Positions 1 through 8,946 of a stretch of DNA of 45,491 bases are shown here, piece by piece. Under the pieces are notes generated by a model. The model was given only the letters and a program-made list of their open reading frames with translations. It searched no databases and was not told the DNA's origin. The stretch comes from an uncultured Saprospiraceae bacterium (GTDB taxonomy: Bacteria; Bacteroidota; Bacteroidia; Chitinophagales; Saprospiraceae): positions 1 to 45,491 of the forward strand of contig CALFDU010000113.1 in NCBI GenBank assembly GCA_937950315.1, written 5' to 3'. Positions within the stretch are counted from its first letter, which is position 1; each line of letters begins with the position of its first letter. The position numbers and the translations under genes are program-made.

Positions 1-15
1 AAAAATTTGATCAAA

Positions 16-723
16 ATGCACAAACATCTGCACCTTCAACAATGGATATTGCTGCTATTTTTATTGAGTAGCACATTCTCTCTTTCCGCCCAATCGCCAA
101 AAGATTGGCCGAATCTAAAACGTTACCAAGTAGAAAACAAACTGGTTATGGCCATGGAAAAAAATGAAGGCAGAGTGGTGTTTATGGGCAATTCCATAAC
201 AGAAGGTTGGAAACAAGCACGTCCTGCTTTCTTTGAAGAAAATCCTTATGTGAATAGAGGAATCAGCGGACAGACCACACCCCAAATGTTGGTGCGCTTC
301 AGAGCGGATGTGATAGATTTGAAACCAGAGGCGGTCGTAATACTTGCTGGTACAAATGACATCGCTGGTAATACAGGTCCTTCCTCATTGGGAATGATTT
401 TGGATAACTTAAAAGGAATGGCTGAGTTGGCAGAAAAAAATGGAATAAAGGTGATCCTGTGTTCTGTGATGCCAGTGTATGATTACCCATGGAGCCCAGG
501 CTTGAGTCCCAATAAAAAGATACCTGCATTGAACAGAATGATTGAATTGTACGCCAAAGAGAACGGATACGAATACCTGGACTACTTTGCCGAAATGGAA
601 GATGGAAAGGCAGGAATGAAAGAAGAATTAACCTATGATGGTGTGCATCTTACGGAAGATGGATATGCATTTATTGAACCGATGGTGCAACGTGCCATCG
701 CTAATGTTTTAGAAAAAAAATAA
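16..723 (+). CDS. Secreted SGNH/GDSL-type esterase or acylhydrolase
   Basis: This is an SGNH-fold hydrolase that would cleave acyl or acetyl esters outside the cytoplasm; the substrate is unknown. The N terminus is a signal peptide (hydrophobic ILLLFLLSSTFSLSAQ). The family blocks are visible: GNS with the nucleophilic Ser in FMGNSITEGW, the Gly block RGISGQT, AGTNDIAG with the block III Asn, and the catalytic Asp/His in YDGVHLTEDGY near the C terminus. At about 236 residues it has normal family length. I chose the ATG at 16; an in-frame TTG at 7 lies too close to the window edge to judge. The stop codon overlaps the start of the next gene by one base (TAATG), so the two are probably translationally coupled. 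Confidence 0.85.
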   Translation: MHKHLHLQQWILLLFLLSSTFSLSAQSPKDWPNLKRYQVENKLVMAMEKNEGRVVFMGNSITEGWKQARPAFFEENPYVNRGISGQTTPQMLVRFRADVIDLKPEAVVILAGTNDIAGNTGPSSLGMILDNLKGMAELAEKNGIKVILCSVMPVYDYPWSPGLSPNKKIPALNRMIELYAKENGYEYLDYFAEMEDGKAGMKEELTYDGVHLTEDGYAFIEPMVQRAIANVLEKK

Positions 724-1592
724 TGAGTAAGATTTTGTTGTATGTATGTGTAGTTGCACTTGTTGTAATGGTAGGGTGTAAATCTGATGCCCCTAAAAAT
801 GAAATGCCGTCTACTGCCAAGGTTGACAAAGCGGAGACCTTGTATGGGACATGGAAGTTGAACAAGGTTGATACTTTGTTTGGAATGAGTGCTGAGGAAA
901 TGACCAAACTGAAAACTCGCTATTCGCGCAAGGGACTTTTGATGAGCTTCTTTCCTGACAATACATTGACTAGAATTGATGGACAAAAATACACAAGCAC
1001 CACTTGGAATTTTGATGGGCTAAACGCAGCAGCTAAAATAGGAAAGGTGGTAGATGGACGTGCTGAAGCTTTCGATTTTGATTTTAATGGATTGGAAGTG
1101 TATACAAAAAATGATGAGCAGAATCTTAAGGTTGAAAATGAAAACGGAATCTACCATTTCAGAAAAGTGGGGGATATGTTACAGAACGTAACAGACGATC
1201 CTTTTCATCCTGTAAACAACCAATGGAGAGTGATCGCTCCCAAATCAGAAACCTATGCTCAAATGCAGCAGCGATTGTTGAATTACACCAAGCACAACCA
1301 TGCTTTGTTCAAAGCAGCCAAAGCGCGAGGCAAAGACAAGGTTGTCAACGCCAATTCTATCGGGATCTTTGTTTACTACGACGGCGCTGTAAAAATTGTC
1401 GATGGCGGAAAAGTGCCTACTTCGTGGATGGCCAATTTTTATTCTCCTGATGAAGCCATGGATGCCTATGCTTTTATGAATGAATACTTCAAGAAAGGAT
1501 TTATCAGAAAGAAATCAGGTGATGGATTTGTTGCTTCTGGTGAAGCTATCTTCAGTGACTTGGTAGCGAAAATGGAAAAGAAGATTAAGTAG
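723..1592 (+). CDS. Hypothetical lipoprotein
   Basis: This is a 289-residue putative outer-membrane or periplasmic lipoprotein of unknown function. A hydrophobic leader ends in a lipobox (VMVGC, Cys19) followed by a polar linker. Residues about 40-155 begin LYGTWKLNKVDT and resemble a lipocalin-like beta-barrel seen in many Bacteroidota lipoproteins; that comparison is by pattern only. Residues about 165-289 form a second, mixed alpha/beta part without a motif I recognise. The start overlaps the stop of the upstream esterase gene by one base, which suggests the pair is cotranscribed. Its last 8 bases overlap the end of the convergent pseudouridine synthase gene. Confidence 0.75.
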   Translation: MSKILLYVCVVALVVMVGCKSDAPKNEMPSTAKVDKAETLYGTWKLNKVDTLFGMSAEEMTKLKTRYSRKGLLMSFFPDNTLTRIDGQKYTSTTWNFDGLNAAAKIGKVVDGRAEAFDFDFNGLEVYTKNDEQNLKVENENGIYHFRKVGDMLQNVTDDPFHPVNNQWRVIAPKSETYAQMQQRLLNYTKHNHALFKAAKARGKDKVVNANSIGIFVYYDGAVKIVDGGKVPTSWMANFYSPDEAMDAYAFMNEYFKKGFIRKKSGDGFVASGEAIFSDLVAKMEKKIK

Positions 1593-2277
1593 GGGGGAGG
1601 TTACCTGTTCGCAACAATTGCTCTATCCGTATAAATTCCTTGCTTTTGCTGGCGGTGATTTCAATGGGCTTTCCATCAGGAAATTCGCAGCCAAGGTATT
1701 GCGCATGCAACATCATTTTGGTCAAGCCAAATTTTTCCAACCACAGACGGTTTTGCTTGTTGCAGCCATGAGGACGATCTCCCAATATTGGGTGGAAAAT
1801 GTGCTTCATATGTTTTCTGATCTGATGAAAACGACCCGTTGATGGTTTTACTTCTACCAACGAATACCGCGATGTTTGAAATTTGCCGAAAGGGACATCA
1901 ATCTCAAATCTTTCTAATGTCCTAAAGTAGGTTTCAGCATCTTGCGTTTTATCTTCCACGGTCAATGGGTAATCAATGGTCAGTTCGTCGGGCGTATAAC
2001 CTCTGACAAGTGCCAAGTAGGTTTTGTTCACTTTGTGCTCTTGGAATTGGGTTTGAATCCGACTGTTGACTTCTCGCGACTTGGCAAAGAGTAAGACGCC
2101 TGAAGTTTTTCTATCGAGGCGGTGCACTGGGTGAACAAAATGACCCACGTGATCTCTGACCAGCTGCAATGCAAATACTTTTACATCATCGGCAATTTTT
2201 GATCGGTGTACCAGCAAGCCATGCGGCTTGTTGATCGCAATGAGATCGTCGGTTTCGTAAATGATGTCAAGTTCCAA
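1585..2277 (-). CDS. truC: RluA-family tRNA pseudouridine synthase, TruC-like
   Basis: The product converts uridine to pseudouridine in RNA; the TruC subgroup acts on position 65 of tRNAs. The N-terminal IAINKPHGLLVHRS and the catalytic block HPVHRLDRKTSGVLLFAKS, with the nucleophilic Asp55, are diagnostic of the RluA superfamily. The later GRFHQIRKHM and HGCNKQNR segments also fit. At 230 residues and with no S4 domain it fits TruC better than RluD or RluC. The only in-frame start that agrees with the family N terminus is a TTG. The 3' end overlaps the convergent lipoprotein gene by 8 bases. Assignment to TruC rather than another small RluA member is likely but not certain. Confidence 0.8.
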   Translation of the reverse strand: MELDIIYETDDLIAINKPHGLLVHRSKIADDVKVFALQLVRDHVGHFVHPVHRLDRKTSGVLLFAKSREVNSRIQTQFQEHKVNKTYLALVRGYTPDELTIDYPLTVEDKTQDAETYFRTLERFEIDVPFGKFQTSRYSLVEVKPSTGRFHQIRKHMKHIFHPILGDRPHGCNKQNRLWLEKFGLTKMMLHAQYLGCEFPDGKPIEITASKSKEFIRIEQLLRTGNLPPT

Positions 2278-2316
2278 GTAATTCTGTTGTGGTGAAGCAC
2301 AAAGTAATAAAACTTC

Positions 2317-3309
2317 TCAATTAGATTCCAACCAAGCCAGTAGTTCTAGAAATACTTCATCCCAATGGGAAATGTATTCACCTTCTTCCGTGATTTCAGT
2401 AAATGAATGATCTAGGCCAGGATAAAACTTGTATTTAAGATTATTCTTTTGCAACCGTGCAAATTCTGCAGGAATCAGCATGGCAGATTCTATCGGCACG
2501 GATTGATCTGCCATACCCATGGCCAAATAAATAGGTATGTCGAGTTGAACCAAACTATTGATGGGTGGCTCATTGAAATGCGCCCAGCGAGTAAAAGAAT
2601 TGCCGTACCATTGCTTGTCGATGGAATCTTTTTCAGCCATCATCAAGGTGTATTGCTTGATCAATTCGTTATATTGTTCTAATGCTTCATCTTGTGTGAT
2701 TTCGCCAGCACTCATTTCTTTACTTACAAAAAGTGGGAAGTCATAAAATTGTGAATTTCCACCTCCTGCCCAATAGGCCAGTTGGGTGATTTTGGGATTG
2801 ACCGTACACAACTTGGCTGCCACATCACTTCCTTCTGAATGTCCCAAAACAACCATCTTTTTCATCTTAGGATATTTCATGCTAAGATCATTAATGACTT
2901 GGTCGTTTTGTAAAACACGGTAGTCCAATTTTTCATGCTTAAAATAATCAACTGGCGCACGGTAGTCAGCTTCGTTTATGACACAAAACGGAATGGATTT
3001 TTTGGAAACCAAGATCAAAGCATAATTGTTAGGTATCGTTGCAAGGTTGAATGGGACAGCACTAAACATCTGATAGCCAAAGCTATCTGTTTCAATTTGG
3101 AACAAAGGGTCTGCTCCTGATCCATGAATGTACAATAGAAAGTGATCAATCGAATCCAACGAAGTGGAGGCATAGCTGTGGTAGTGGATGGTGTCTGTGG
3201 TTGATACAATTTGATGATGTTTGTAATCATCCAATGGTTCAAAATCACATTGAGAATAGGTATTGCTGATAAACAAATAGAGGAGGAGTGTGCAGCAAAT
3301 ATATTTCAT
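2317..3309 (-). CDS. Secreted alpha/beta hydrolase
   Basis: This is an exported serine hydrolase of the alpha/beta fold with unknown substrate. From the chosen ATG it starts MKYICCTLLLYLFISNTYSQ, a good signal peptide. A GTG 27 bases further upstream would put polar residues in front of the signal, so I reject it. The oxyanion region is LLYIHGSGADP, the nucleophile elbow is GHSEGSD (Ser158), the likely acid is in GMADQSVP and the catalytic His is in GLDHSFTE. Family length (about 330 residues) is normal. It lies 70 bases upstream of, and in the same direction as, the YheT-like gene only in the sense that both are on the minus strand; the other gene precedes it in transcription. Confidence 0.8.
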   Translation of the reverse strand: MKYICCTLLLYLFISNTYSQCDFEPLDDYKHHQIVSTTDTIHYHSYASTSLDSIDHFLLYIHGSGADPLFQIETDSFGYQMFSAVPFNLATIPNNYALILVSKKSIPFCVINEADYRAPVDYFKHEKLDYRVLQNDQVINDLSMKYPKMKKMVVLGHSEGSDVAAKLCTVNPKITQLAYWAGGGNSQFYDFPLFVSKEMSAGEITQDEALEQYNELIKQYTLMMAEKDSIDKQWYGNSFTRWAHFNEPPINSLVQLDIPIYLAMGMADQSVPIESAMLIPAEFARLQKNNLKYKFYPGLDHSFTEITEEGEYISHWDEVFLELLAWLESN

Positions 3310-3378
3310 GATTTGAAAATAATTTTTTGAAGCCACAGTATGAACAGATAGGATTTACTTAACAATTATTTAATGGAC

Positions 3379-4350
3379 TTATTGGATAGACTCTAAGTAT
3401 GAAAATGCCCGTTCTTCCATCCACCAAACCTTTTCAAATACCTTTCGGATAAATCCACAATGCCCTCCAAGTTCCGAAATTTCAAGCGTGATGTTTTCGT
3501 TTTCTTTGGCTGCTTCATACGGGTAGCAATTTTCCGAAATGAAAGTGTCGTCTTTCGAGGCAATGATGAGCACGGGAATTTTGATATTCTTGAGTAATGG
3601 TTTGCTTGTACTTTGATTCCAATATTCATCTACGGTAGAAAACCCATTTGCGGGAGCGGTAAAATGAGTGTCAAAATACAAGAAGCTTCCCGACATGAAA
3701 AAACCTCTGTATGAATCAATCTTACCTGGGAATTGTCGCTTCTTTCGATTGGCCTTGATGTTCAATGGAAACATGAAGTACTTGAGGTAGTGCCAGTTAT
3801 ACCAGCGGCTCAATCGCTCGTTGCTTTTCTTCAGATCGAGCGGAGCAGAAAACGATATGCAAGATGTTATTTCCTTGGGAAGATTGTCGGCTTCTTCTCC
3901 AGCATATTTTAAGGCAAGATTTCCTCCTAGACTATAACCAACAAGTACAATCTCTTCATATTCGTAATGCTCCAAAATATGTTCGATGGTAGATTTCACA
4001 TCGCCACTTGCACCCATGTGGTAGCCATTCAAGAGTTTGTTTTCTTCTCCGCTACAACCTCTGTAATTCATACAGACTGCATCCCAGTTTTGTTTGTTGA
4101 AGTGTCGTATGACCGCTTTGGAATAGAGTGAGCCAGATTTGCCCTCGAGGCCTGCAAGAACCAAGATTAATTTTTTACTCCCCACCTCCGACCAATCCAA
4201 ATCCAAAAAATCAACTTGGTCCACGACGATGCGCTCTCGCCTGAATTTGATACGAGGAATCCATCTCAACAACGACGCATAAATGGTGTTAGCATGTGTG
4301 TTCCTGAATAGAGGATTGATAGGTTTGTATGCACTTTCTATAATCGGCAT
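3379..4350 (-). CDS. YheT-family alpha/beta hydrolase
   Basis: This is a cytoplasmic alpha/beta hydrolase of the YheT/ABHD1-3 group; the physiological substrate is not established for the bacterial members. There is no signal peptide. The family opening YKPINPLFRNTHANTIYASL corresponds to the YheT pattern for the region before the hydrolase core. LVLAGLEG is the oxyanion loop, MNYRGCSGEEN is the typical YheT strand, GYSLGGN holds the nucleophile Ser140, ASKDDTFIS the Asp and GGHCGFI the His. At 323 residues it is of normal size. A -7 element lies about 44 bases upstream of the start. It precedes the secreted hydrolase gene at 2317-3309 with a 69-base gap, so they may share a transcript. Confidence 0.85.
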   Translation of the reverse strand: MPIIESAYKPINPLFRNTHANTIYASLLRWIPRIKFRRERIVVDQVDFLDLDWSEVGSKKLILVLAGLEGKSGSLYSKAVIRHFNKQNWDAVCMNYRGCSGEENKLLNGYHMGASGDVKSTIEHILEHYEYEEIVLVGYSLGGNLALKYAGEEADNLPKEITSCISFSAPLDLKKSNERLSRWYNWHYLKYFMFPLNIKANRKKRQFPGKIDSYRGFFMSGSFLYFDTHFTAPANGFSTVDEYWNQSTSKPLLKNIKIPVLIIASKDDTFISENCYPYEAAKENENITLEISELGGHCGFIRKVFEKVWWMEERAFSYLESIQ

Positions 4351-4606
4351 TGAGGTGATATGTTTTGCTGGATGCGCGCCATTGCTCGGGCGGCAAAGCT
4401 AAACATAATTAAAGATTGTAACGGGAAGCTTTTGAGTAAAAGAAAAAACTCAATTTTGATAGTAGGTATGATTTAGACCAATGCTTGATTTGATGGATAA
4501 TAATAACTTGGGTAATAAGTCCAATAGAGAATAAATATTCAGCGATTTCATGATGTGTAAGAATAACACTATCTTCCGCAGTATTTTTTGACCAAACAAC
4601 AAATCA
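4351..4606. promoter_or_regulatory. Divergent intergenic region with a -7 element
   Basis: This 256-base gap separates the divergent YheT-like and hexosaminidase genes. On the minus strand 4401-4394 reads TAGCTTTG, a perfect match to the Bacteroidota -7 consensus TAnnTTTG, placed to give a leader of about 40 bases for the YheT-like gene. I see no TTG at the expected -33 distance. On the plus strand a TA-rich stretch ending in TTTG precedes the hexosaminidase start (about 4585-4594), but its spacing is one base off consensus. A minus-strand open frame of 112 codons overlaps this gap, has no recognisable features and is not called. Confidence 0.4.
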
Positions 4607-6184
4607 ATGATTCGATCAAGTGTAACCAAGAAGCCTTCATTGTTCAAGTGGTTTTTTGCCTCTTTCATGATTATTTTATTGCTTAGTTCATGTGCTGATG
4701 AGCCAAGACCCGAGGCTTTTCTTACCAAAGTGCCATTGATACCCAAGCCAATGTCGGTCACAGAAAGTGGCAGTAGCTTTTTGGTCAAGCCAAATATGAA
4801 AGTATACTACCAAGATGAATCTCAGATGAAATTGAGTGAGCAGATTGCTGGTGAATGGGAAAAACTCACAGGTCTTTCGATGATGGTGGAAGCGTTTAAA
4901 AATGGCGCAAGTAATGGAATCATACTTGATGGTACTGATGCTCAAGATTCAGAAAAGTATGTGTGTGGGATTGAAGAAAATAAGATTTTGCTGAAAGGAA
5001 GTAATGCGGGTATTTACCGTGGATGGCAAAACATCAAGCAGATGATACTGCTTGCGCAGAACGACCCTAAGAACAAAGTGTATATCCCGACTGGATTGAT
5101 CAGAGACGAACCAAACTTTGCTTACAGAGGCACCATGTTGGATGTTTCTCGCCACTTTTTTTCGCTAGATGAGGTAAAAGAACACATAGATATGATTGCT
5201 CTTTACAAAATCAATTACCTGCATTTGCATCTGTCCGATGACCAAGGTTGGCGTATTGAAATCAGGTCATGGCCCAATCTAACCAAGCATGGAGGTAGCA
5301 CCGAAGTGGGTGGCGGAGAAGGAGGATTTTTTACCCAAGAAGATTATAAGGAGTTGGTTGATTATGCTCAAGGCAAATATATCACCATCGTGCCTGAGAT
5401 AGATATGCCAGGTCATACGAATGCGGCACTTGCTTCTTACCCCGAATTGAACTGTGATGGAAAAGCAAGAGAATTATATACTGGCATGGAAGTGGGATTC
5501 TCAACCTTATGCGTAAAGAAAGAATTGACCTATAAATTTTTGGATGATGTGATCGGCGAAATCGCTGCCATGAGTCCTGGTCCTTACTTTCACCTTGGTG
5601 GTGACGAATCTCATGTGACACCCAAAGATGAATACTTGATTTTCATAAACAAGGCAGTTGAGATTATCAAGAAGCACAACAAAATCCCAATGGGTTGGGA
5701 TGAATTCACTGCAGGAGATCTCACAGGCAATACAGTGGCTCAACATTGGCATACACCTGAAAATGCAGTACGCGGTCAATCCAAAGGAGGAAAAGTAGTT
5801 ATGTCTCCTGCCAAGCGTGCCTACCTCGATATGAAATACGATAGTACGAGTAGCTATGGTCTGCACTGGGCAGCGTTGATAGACGTAAAAAGTGGCTACG
5901 ACTGGGATCCAGAAACCTACATTCCTGACTTGAAAAAGGAAAATATTCTTGGAATCGAAGCACCATTGTGGTCGGAGACGGTATCCAATCTTGATGAAGC
6001 CGAGTATTTAATTTATCCAAGATTATTGGGTTATTCTGAAGTGGGTTGGACCGCTGCCAAAGATCGGAATTGGGAAGACTATAGCAAGCGTCTGGCTGAA
6101 CATAGTGGATATTTAGAAAGACTGGGTGTTGACTTTTATCGATCTCCATTGATCGAGTGGAGTAGTAAGGACATTTTGGATTAA
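4607..6184 (+). CDS. Lipoprotein beta-N-acetylhexosaminidase, GH20
   Basis: This is a family GH20 glycosidase that removes terminal N-acetylhexosamine residues by substrate-assisted catalysis. The N terminus is a lipoprotein signal with LLSSC (Cys29), so it is probably anchored in the outer membrane or periplasm. A GH20b-like N-terminal domain spans about 40-165. The catalytic barrel then begins at FAYRGTMLDVSRHFFSLDEVK and contains HLSDDQGWR, PEIDMPGH and the signature HLGGDESH with the Asp333-Glu334 pair. The last third has APLWSETV and the conserved Trp-rich C-terminal strand. At 525 residues it is typical. It is probably used to degrade chitin oligomers or glycoprotein glycans. It ends 38 bases before the tetR gene, inside a short palindrome (6177-6188). 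Confidence 0.92.
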   Translation: MIRSSVTKKPSLFKWFFASFMIILLLSSCADEPRPEAFLTKVPLIPKPMSVTESGSSFLVKPNMKVYYQDESQMKLSEQIAGEWEKLTGLSMMVEAFKNGASNGIILDGTDAQDSEKYVCGIEENKILLKGSNAGIYRGWQNIKQMILLAQNDPKNKVYIPTGLIRDEPNFAYRGTMLDVSRHFFSLDEVKEHIDMIALYKINYLHLHLSDDQGWRIEIRSWPNLTKHGGSTEVGGGEGGFFTQEDYKELVDYAQGKYITIVPEIDMPGHTNAALASYPELNCDGKARELYTGMEVGFSTLCVKKELTYKFLDDVIGEIAAMSPGPYFHLGGDESHVTPKDEYLIFINKAVEIIKKHNKIPMGWDEFTAGDLTGNTVAQHWHTPENAVRGQSKGGKVVMSPAKRAYLDMKYDSTSSYGLHWAALIDVKSGYDWDPETYIPDLKKENILGIEAPLWSETVSNLDEAEYLIYPRLLGYSEVGWTAAKDRNWEDYSKRLAEHSGYLERLGVDFYRSPLIEWSSKDILD

Positions 6185-6208
6185 TCCATGTGGTCCATGA
6201 TCTTTATA

Positions 6209-6216
6209 TATCTTTG
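6209..6216 (+). promoter_or_regulatory. -7 promoter element of the paa regulator gene
   Basis: TATCTTTG is an exact TAnnTTTG match ending only 6 bases before the ATG at 6223. Transcription would begin at or within a base or two of the start codon, implying a leaderless or nearly leaderless message. No TTG is found at 17-23 bases upstream. A perfect 12-base palindrome, TGGATTAATCCA (6177-6188), lies upstream and includes the stop codon of the hexosaminidase gene; its role is unknown. Confidence 0.5.
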
Positions 6217-6222
6217 TAAGTA

Positions 6223-6798
6223 ATGAAAGGCGAAGATCGCAAGGAAGAAATTTTTGAAACAGCAGCCCAGCTCTTTGGTGAGCGAGGGTACAATGCCGTA
6301 TCAATGAGAGACCTAGCTGAAGCTTTGGGAATCAAGGCGGCTTCACTCTACAACCACATCAGCTCCAAACAAGAGCTATTATCCACGATCATTATCTCTG
6401 TCGCAGAGACCTTTACGGAGGGGATGAACAAAATTATTTCGTCTCGGAAAAGCGTCGTAGAGAAACTAGATGATGTCATCGAACTACACGTTCGTATCAC
6501 AATTGAAAGTTCGAGTGCTTTGGCATCATTGAACAATGATTGGCGTCATCTCAAAGAACCAGATCTAAGCTATTTTTTGGACATGCGAGAGAGTTACGAG
6601 GAAAATTTTAGGAAGATTCTTAAGGCTGGAGTCAAGAAAAAAGAGGTAAAAAAGCTCAATATTGAAGTGATGTTGTTTACCATCTTGACCAGCTTAAGGA
6701 CGCTTAATCAGTGGTATTCCAAGAAACAAGGGGTCGATCAGGCCGAGCTATCAGCCCAAATGAAGCAATTATTGTTGCATGGAATCATATTAGACTAA
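6223..6798 (+). CDS. TetR-family repressor of phenylacetate genes (PaaR-like)
   Basis: This 191-residue TetR-family protein probably represses the adjacent paa operon and responds to phenylacetyl-CoA, as TetR-type PaaR does in Thermus. Residues 1-60 form the DNA-binding domain: KEEIFETAAQLFGERGYNAVSMRDLAEALGIK, then the recognition helix AASLYNHISSKQELL. The C-terminal helical ligand domain is variable, as usual in the family. Its stop codon lies inside the first of two palindromic operators that control the downstream operon. There is a -7 element immediately before the start. The effector is inferred from context; the family assignment is secure. Confidence 0.85.
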   Translation: MKGEDRKEEIFETAAQLFGERGYNAVSMRDLAEALGIKAASLYNHISSKQELLSTIIISVAETFTEGMNKIISSRKSVVEKLDDVIELHVRITIESSSALASLNNDWRHLKEPDLSYFLDMRESYEENFRKILKAGVKKKEVKKLNIEVMLFTILTSLRTLNQWYSKKQGVDQAELSAQMKQLLLHGIILD

Positions 6799-6846
6799 CA
6801 TTTGTTAGTTTTTACTTGACAAACTAACGATTGTTAGTTAATTTAG
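6794..6846 (+). promoter_or_regulatory. paa operon promoter with two TetR operators
   Basis: Two near-identical palindromes are present. The first is ACTAACATTTGTTAGT (6794-6809), and the second is ACTAACGATTGTTAGT (6823-6838) with an extra A/T pair outside it. Their centres are 29 bases apart, so they would lie about three helical turns apart. A promoter of the form TTG (6816-6818), 20-base spacer, TAATTTAG (6839-6846) fits the Bacteroidota pattern TTG-N17-23-TAnnTTTG with one mismatch. The second palindrome exactly fills the spacer, so bound repressor would block polymerase. The second site also differs by one base from the CNAACGNNCGTTNG consensus that I recall for Thermus PaaR. Confidence 0.8.
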
Positions 6847-6863
6847 TGTAATCTAAAAATCAA

Positions 6864-7940
6864 GTGGTGAAAAGCTTTTACAAACTTAAGGTTGCAGATA
6901 TTCAGAAAGTCACACAAGATTGTGCTGTTGTATCGTTTGAGGTGCCTGACGATATACAAGATGCCTTTACCTTCAAACAAGGACAATACCTTACATTGAA
7001 ACACGATATCAATGGTGAGGAATTGAGAAGATCATATTCGCTATGTTCCTCTCCATTGGACAAAGAATGGAAGATTGGGGTGAAGAAAATAGAGGGAGGA
7101 AGATTTTCTGGTTTTGTCAATGATGTGTTGCAAGTAGGAGACACGCTTGAGGTGATGCCACCTGATGGAAAGTTTTATGTTGAAATAGATTCAGAACAAA
7201 AACGACAGTATGCGGCTTTTGCAGCGGGTAGTGGAATTACCCCGATCTATTCAATCATCAAAACTCACCTCACGGCAGAGCCAAAGTCAACTTTTAAGTT
7301 GTTTTTCGTAAATCAAACGACCGCTTCGATCATTTTGAAAGAAGAATTGGAAGCACTGAAGAATCAGTTTATGGATCGATTTGAGATTTTTTACTTTCTG
7401 ACCAAAGAGAGAAGATCCGTGCCGTTGTTCAATGGACGTATCGATGAAGAGAAGCTTGATATTTTATTCAAGACGGTTTGCGATCCTGCAGCCCTAGATC
7501 ATAGTTTTATATGTGGACCTGAAGCAATGATTCATTTGATTGATGATCGCTTGCGCAAATCTGGCGCCGGGAAAGATCAAGTACATTTTGAGTTGTTTGG
7601 AACAAGTGCAGATGCAGGAAAGGCGCAACAAAAAGAGTTGGCAGCGAGTTTAAAGGATAAGCATTGCAAAGTAACCATTATTGAAGGTGGGGTTGGTCTT
7701 GACTTTGACATGGAGCAAGGCTCCAACAATGTATTGGATGAAGCATTGGCCAATGCTGCTGATTTACCTTTTGCCTGTAAAGGTGGCGTCTGTGCTACTT
7801 GTAAGGCCAAGGTGATCGAAGGAGATGTCAAAATGCTATTGAGTTATGGATTGGAAGAAGATGAGAAAGAACAAGGATTTATATTGACATGCCAAGCCAT
7901 TCCAACTTCTGACAAGTTGGTAGTGGATTTTGATATATAA
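6864..7940 (+). CDS. paaE: Phenylacetyl-CoA epoxidase reductase subunit PaaE
   Basis: PaaE passes electrons from NAD(P)H through FAD and a [2Fe-2S] cluster to the PaaA diiron oxygenase. The N-terminal FAD domain contains [11 protein letters not shown] and [14 protein letters not shown]. The nucleotide domain contains [14 protein letters not shown] and the C-terminal part of that domain FICGPEAMI. The C-terminal plant-type ferredoxin domain has Cys305, Cys310, Cys313 and Cys343 in the CX4CX2C...C arrangement. Length is 358 residues, like other PaaE. The start is GTG; a second GTG follows directly, and either could be used. The leader from the predicted -7 element is about 15 bases. It is the first gene of the operon, whereas in E. 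coli paaE follows paaABCD. Confidence 0.93.
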   Translation: MVKSFYKLKVADIQKVTQDCAVVSFEVPDDIQDAFTFKQGQYLTLKHDINGEELRRSYSLCSSPLDKEWKIGVKKIEGGRFSGFVNDVLQVGDTLEVMPPDGKFYVEIDSEQKRQYAAFAAGSGITPIYSIIKTHLTAEPKSTFKLFFVNQTTASIILKEELEALKNQFMDRFEIFYFLTKERRSVPLFNGRIDEEKLDILFKTVCDPAALDHSFICGPEAMIHLIDDRLRKSGAGKDQVHFELFGTSADAGKAQQKELAASLKDKHCKVTIIEGGVGLDFDMEQGSNNVLDEALANAADLPFACKGGVCATCKAKVIEGDVKMLLSYGLEEDEKEQGFILTCQAIPTSDKLVVDFDI

Positions 7941-7972
7941 ATCTTATTTTAATTGAAGAAAAATTATTCATT

Positions 7973-8929
7973 ATGAGTAAGGAAATAAATTTAGAAGAAA
8001 AGTTTCAAGCACGGATTGATGCTGGTGAAAGAATCGAACCAAAGGATTGGATGCCTGCCAAGTATCGCAAGACACACATCCGTCAGATTTCACAACATGC
8101 CCATTCAGAAATAGTAGGGATGCTTCCCGAAGGCAACTGGATTACGCGTGCTCCTACACTAAGAAGAAAAGTGGGATTGCTTGCCAAGGTGCAAGATGAA
8201 GCAGGACATGGATTGTATCTCTATTCTGCCGCAGAGACTCTGGGCATCAGCAGAGATGAAATGGAAATCCAGCTTATCACAGGAAAAGCAAAATATTCAT
8301 CGATTTTTAATTATCCTACGCTCAGTTGGGCAGATATCGGTGCCATCGGTTGGCTTGTTGATGGTGCGGCCATCATCAATCAGGTGATGTTGACACGTAC
8401 CTCATTTGGTCCGTATGCAAGAGCCATGGTAAGAATCTGCAAGGAAGAAAGTTTTCATCAGAGACAAGGCTATGAGATCATGCTAGGTTTGGCACAAGGA
8501 ACTCCAGAACAGAAAGCCATGGCTCAAGATGCCTTGAATAGATTCTGGTGGCCATCATTGATGATGTTTGGTCCCAAAGATGAAGATTCACCGAATACAG
8601 AACAATCTGTGAAGTGGAAGATCAAAAGAAAGACCAATGATGAGCTTCGTCAACAATTTATTGATATTACAATACCGCAGGCTGAATATTTGGGCTTGAC
8701 TGTACCAGATCCAGAATTGAAGTGGAATGAAGAAAGAGGTCATTATGATTTTGGTGAAATCGACTGGGATGAATTCTGGCAAGTCGTAAAAGGCAATGGT
8801 CCTTGCAATAAAGAAAGAATTGCTGCACGTACCAAGGCACGAGAAGACGGTGCTTGGGTAAGAGCTGCCGCCTTGGCACACGCCGAGAAAAAGGAAGCCC
8901 GAAAAGTTGAGAAAAAGACTGCTGTATAA
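7973..8929 (+). CDS. paaA: Phenylacetyl-CoA epoxidase catalytic subunit PaaA
   Basis: PaaA is the diiron monooxygenase subunit that epoxidises the aromatic ring of phenylacetyl-CoA. Candidate iron ligands are visible: Glu46 in HSEIVGM, Glu76 and His79 in QDEAGHG, and Glu159 and His162 in [12 protein letters not shown]. The conserved [20 protein letters not shown] and [11 protein letters not shown] segments are characteristic of PaaA. Length (318 residues) matches the family. It follows paaE by 32 bases and precedes paaB by 17, consistent with a single operon that assembles the PaaABC(D)E multicomponent enzyme in the cytoplasm. The C-terminal tail is rich in Lys, Glu and Ala. Confidence 0.97.
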   Translation: MSKEINLEEKFQARIDAGERIEPKDWMPAKYRKTHIRQISQHAHSEIVGMLPEGNWITRAPTLRRKVGLLAKVQDEAGHGLYLYSAAETLGISRDEMEIQLITGKAKYSSIFNYPTLSWADIGAIGWLVDGAAIINQVMLTRTSFGPYARAMVRICKEESFHQRQGYEIMLGLAQGTPEQKAMAQDALNRFWWPSLMMFGPKDEDSPNTEQSVKWKIKRKTNDELRQQFIDITIPQAEYLGLTVPDPELKWNEERGHYDFGEIDWDEFWQVVKGNGPCNKERIAARTKAREDGAWVRAAALAHAEKKEARKVEKKTAV

Positions 8930-8946
8930 TTTAAACATACCACAAA

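Noticed and set aside
4450-4788. Minus-strand open frame of 112 codons between the YheT-like and hexosaminidase genes
   Set aside because: It overlaps the lipoprotein signal of the hexosaminidase and contains no recognisable motif.
6177-6188. Perfect palindrome TGGATTAATCCA as a third TetR operator
   Set aside because: It shares no core with the ACTAAC...GTTAGT sites, and short AT-rich palindromes are common by chance.
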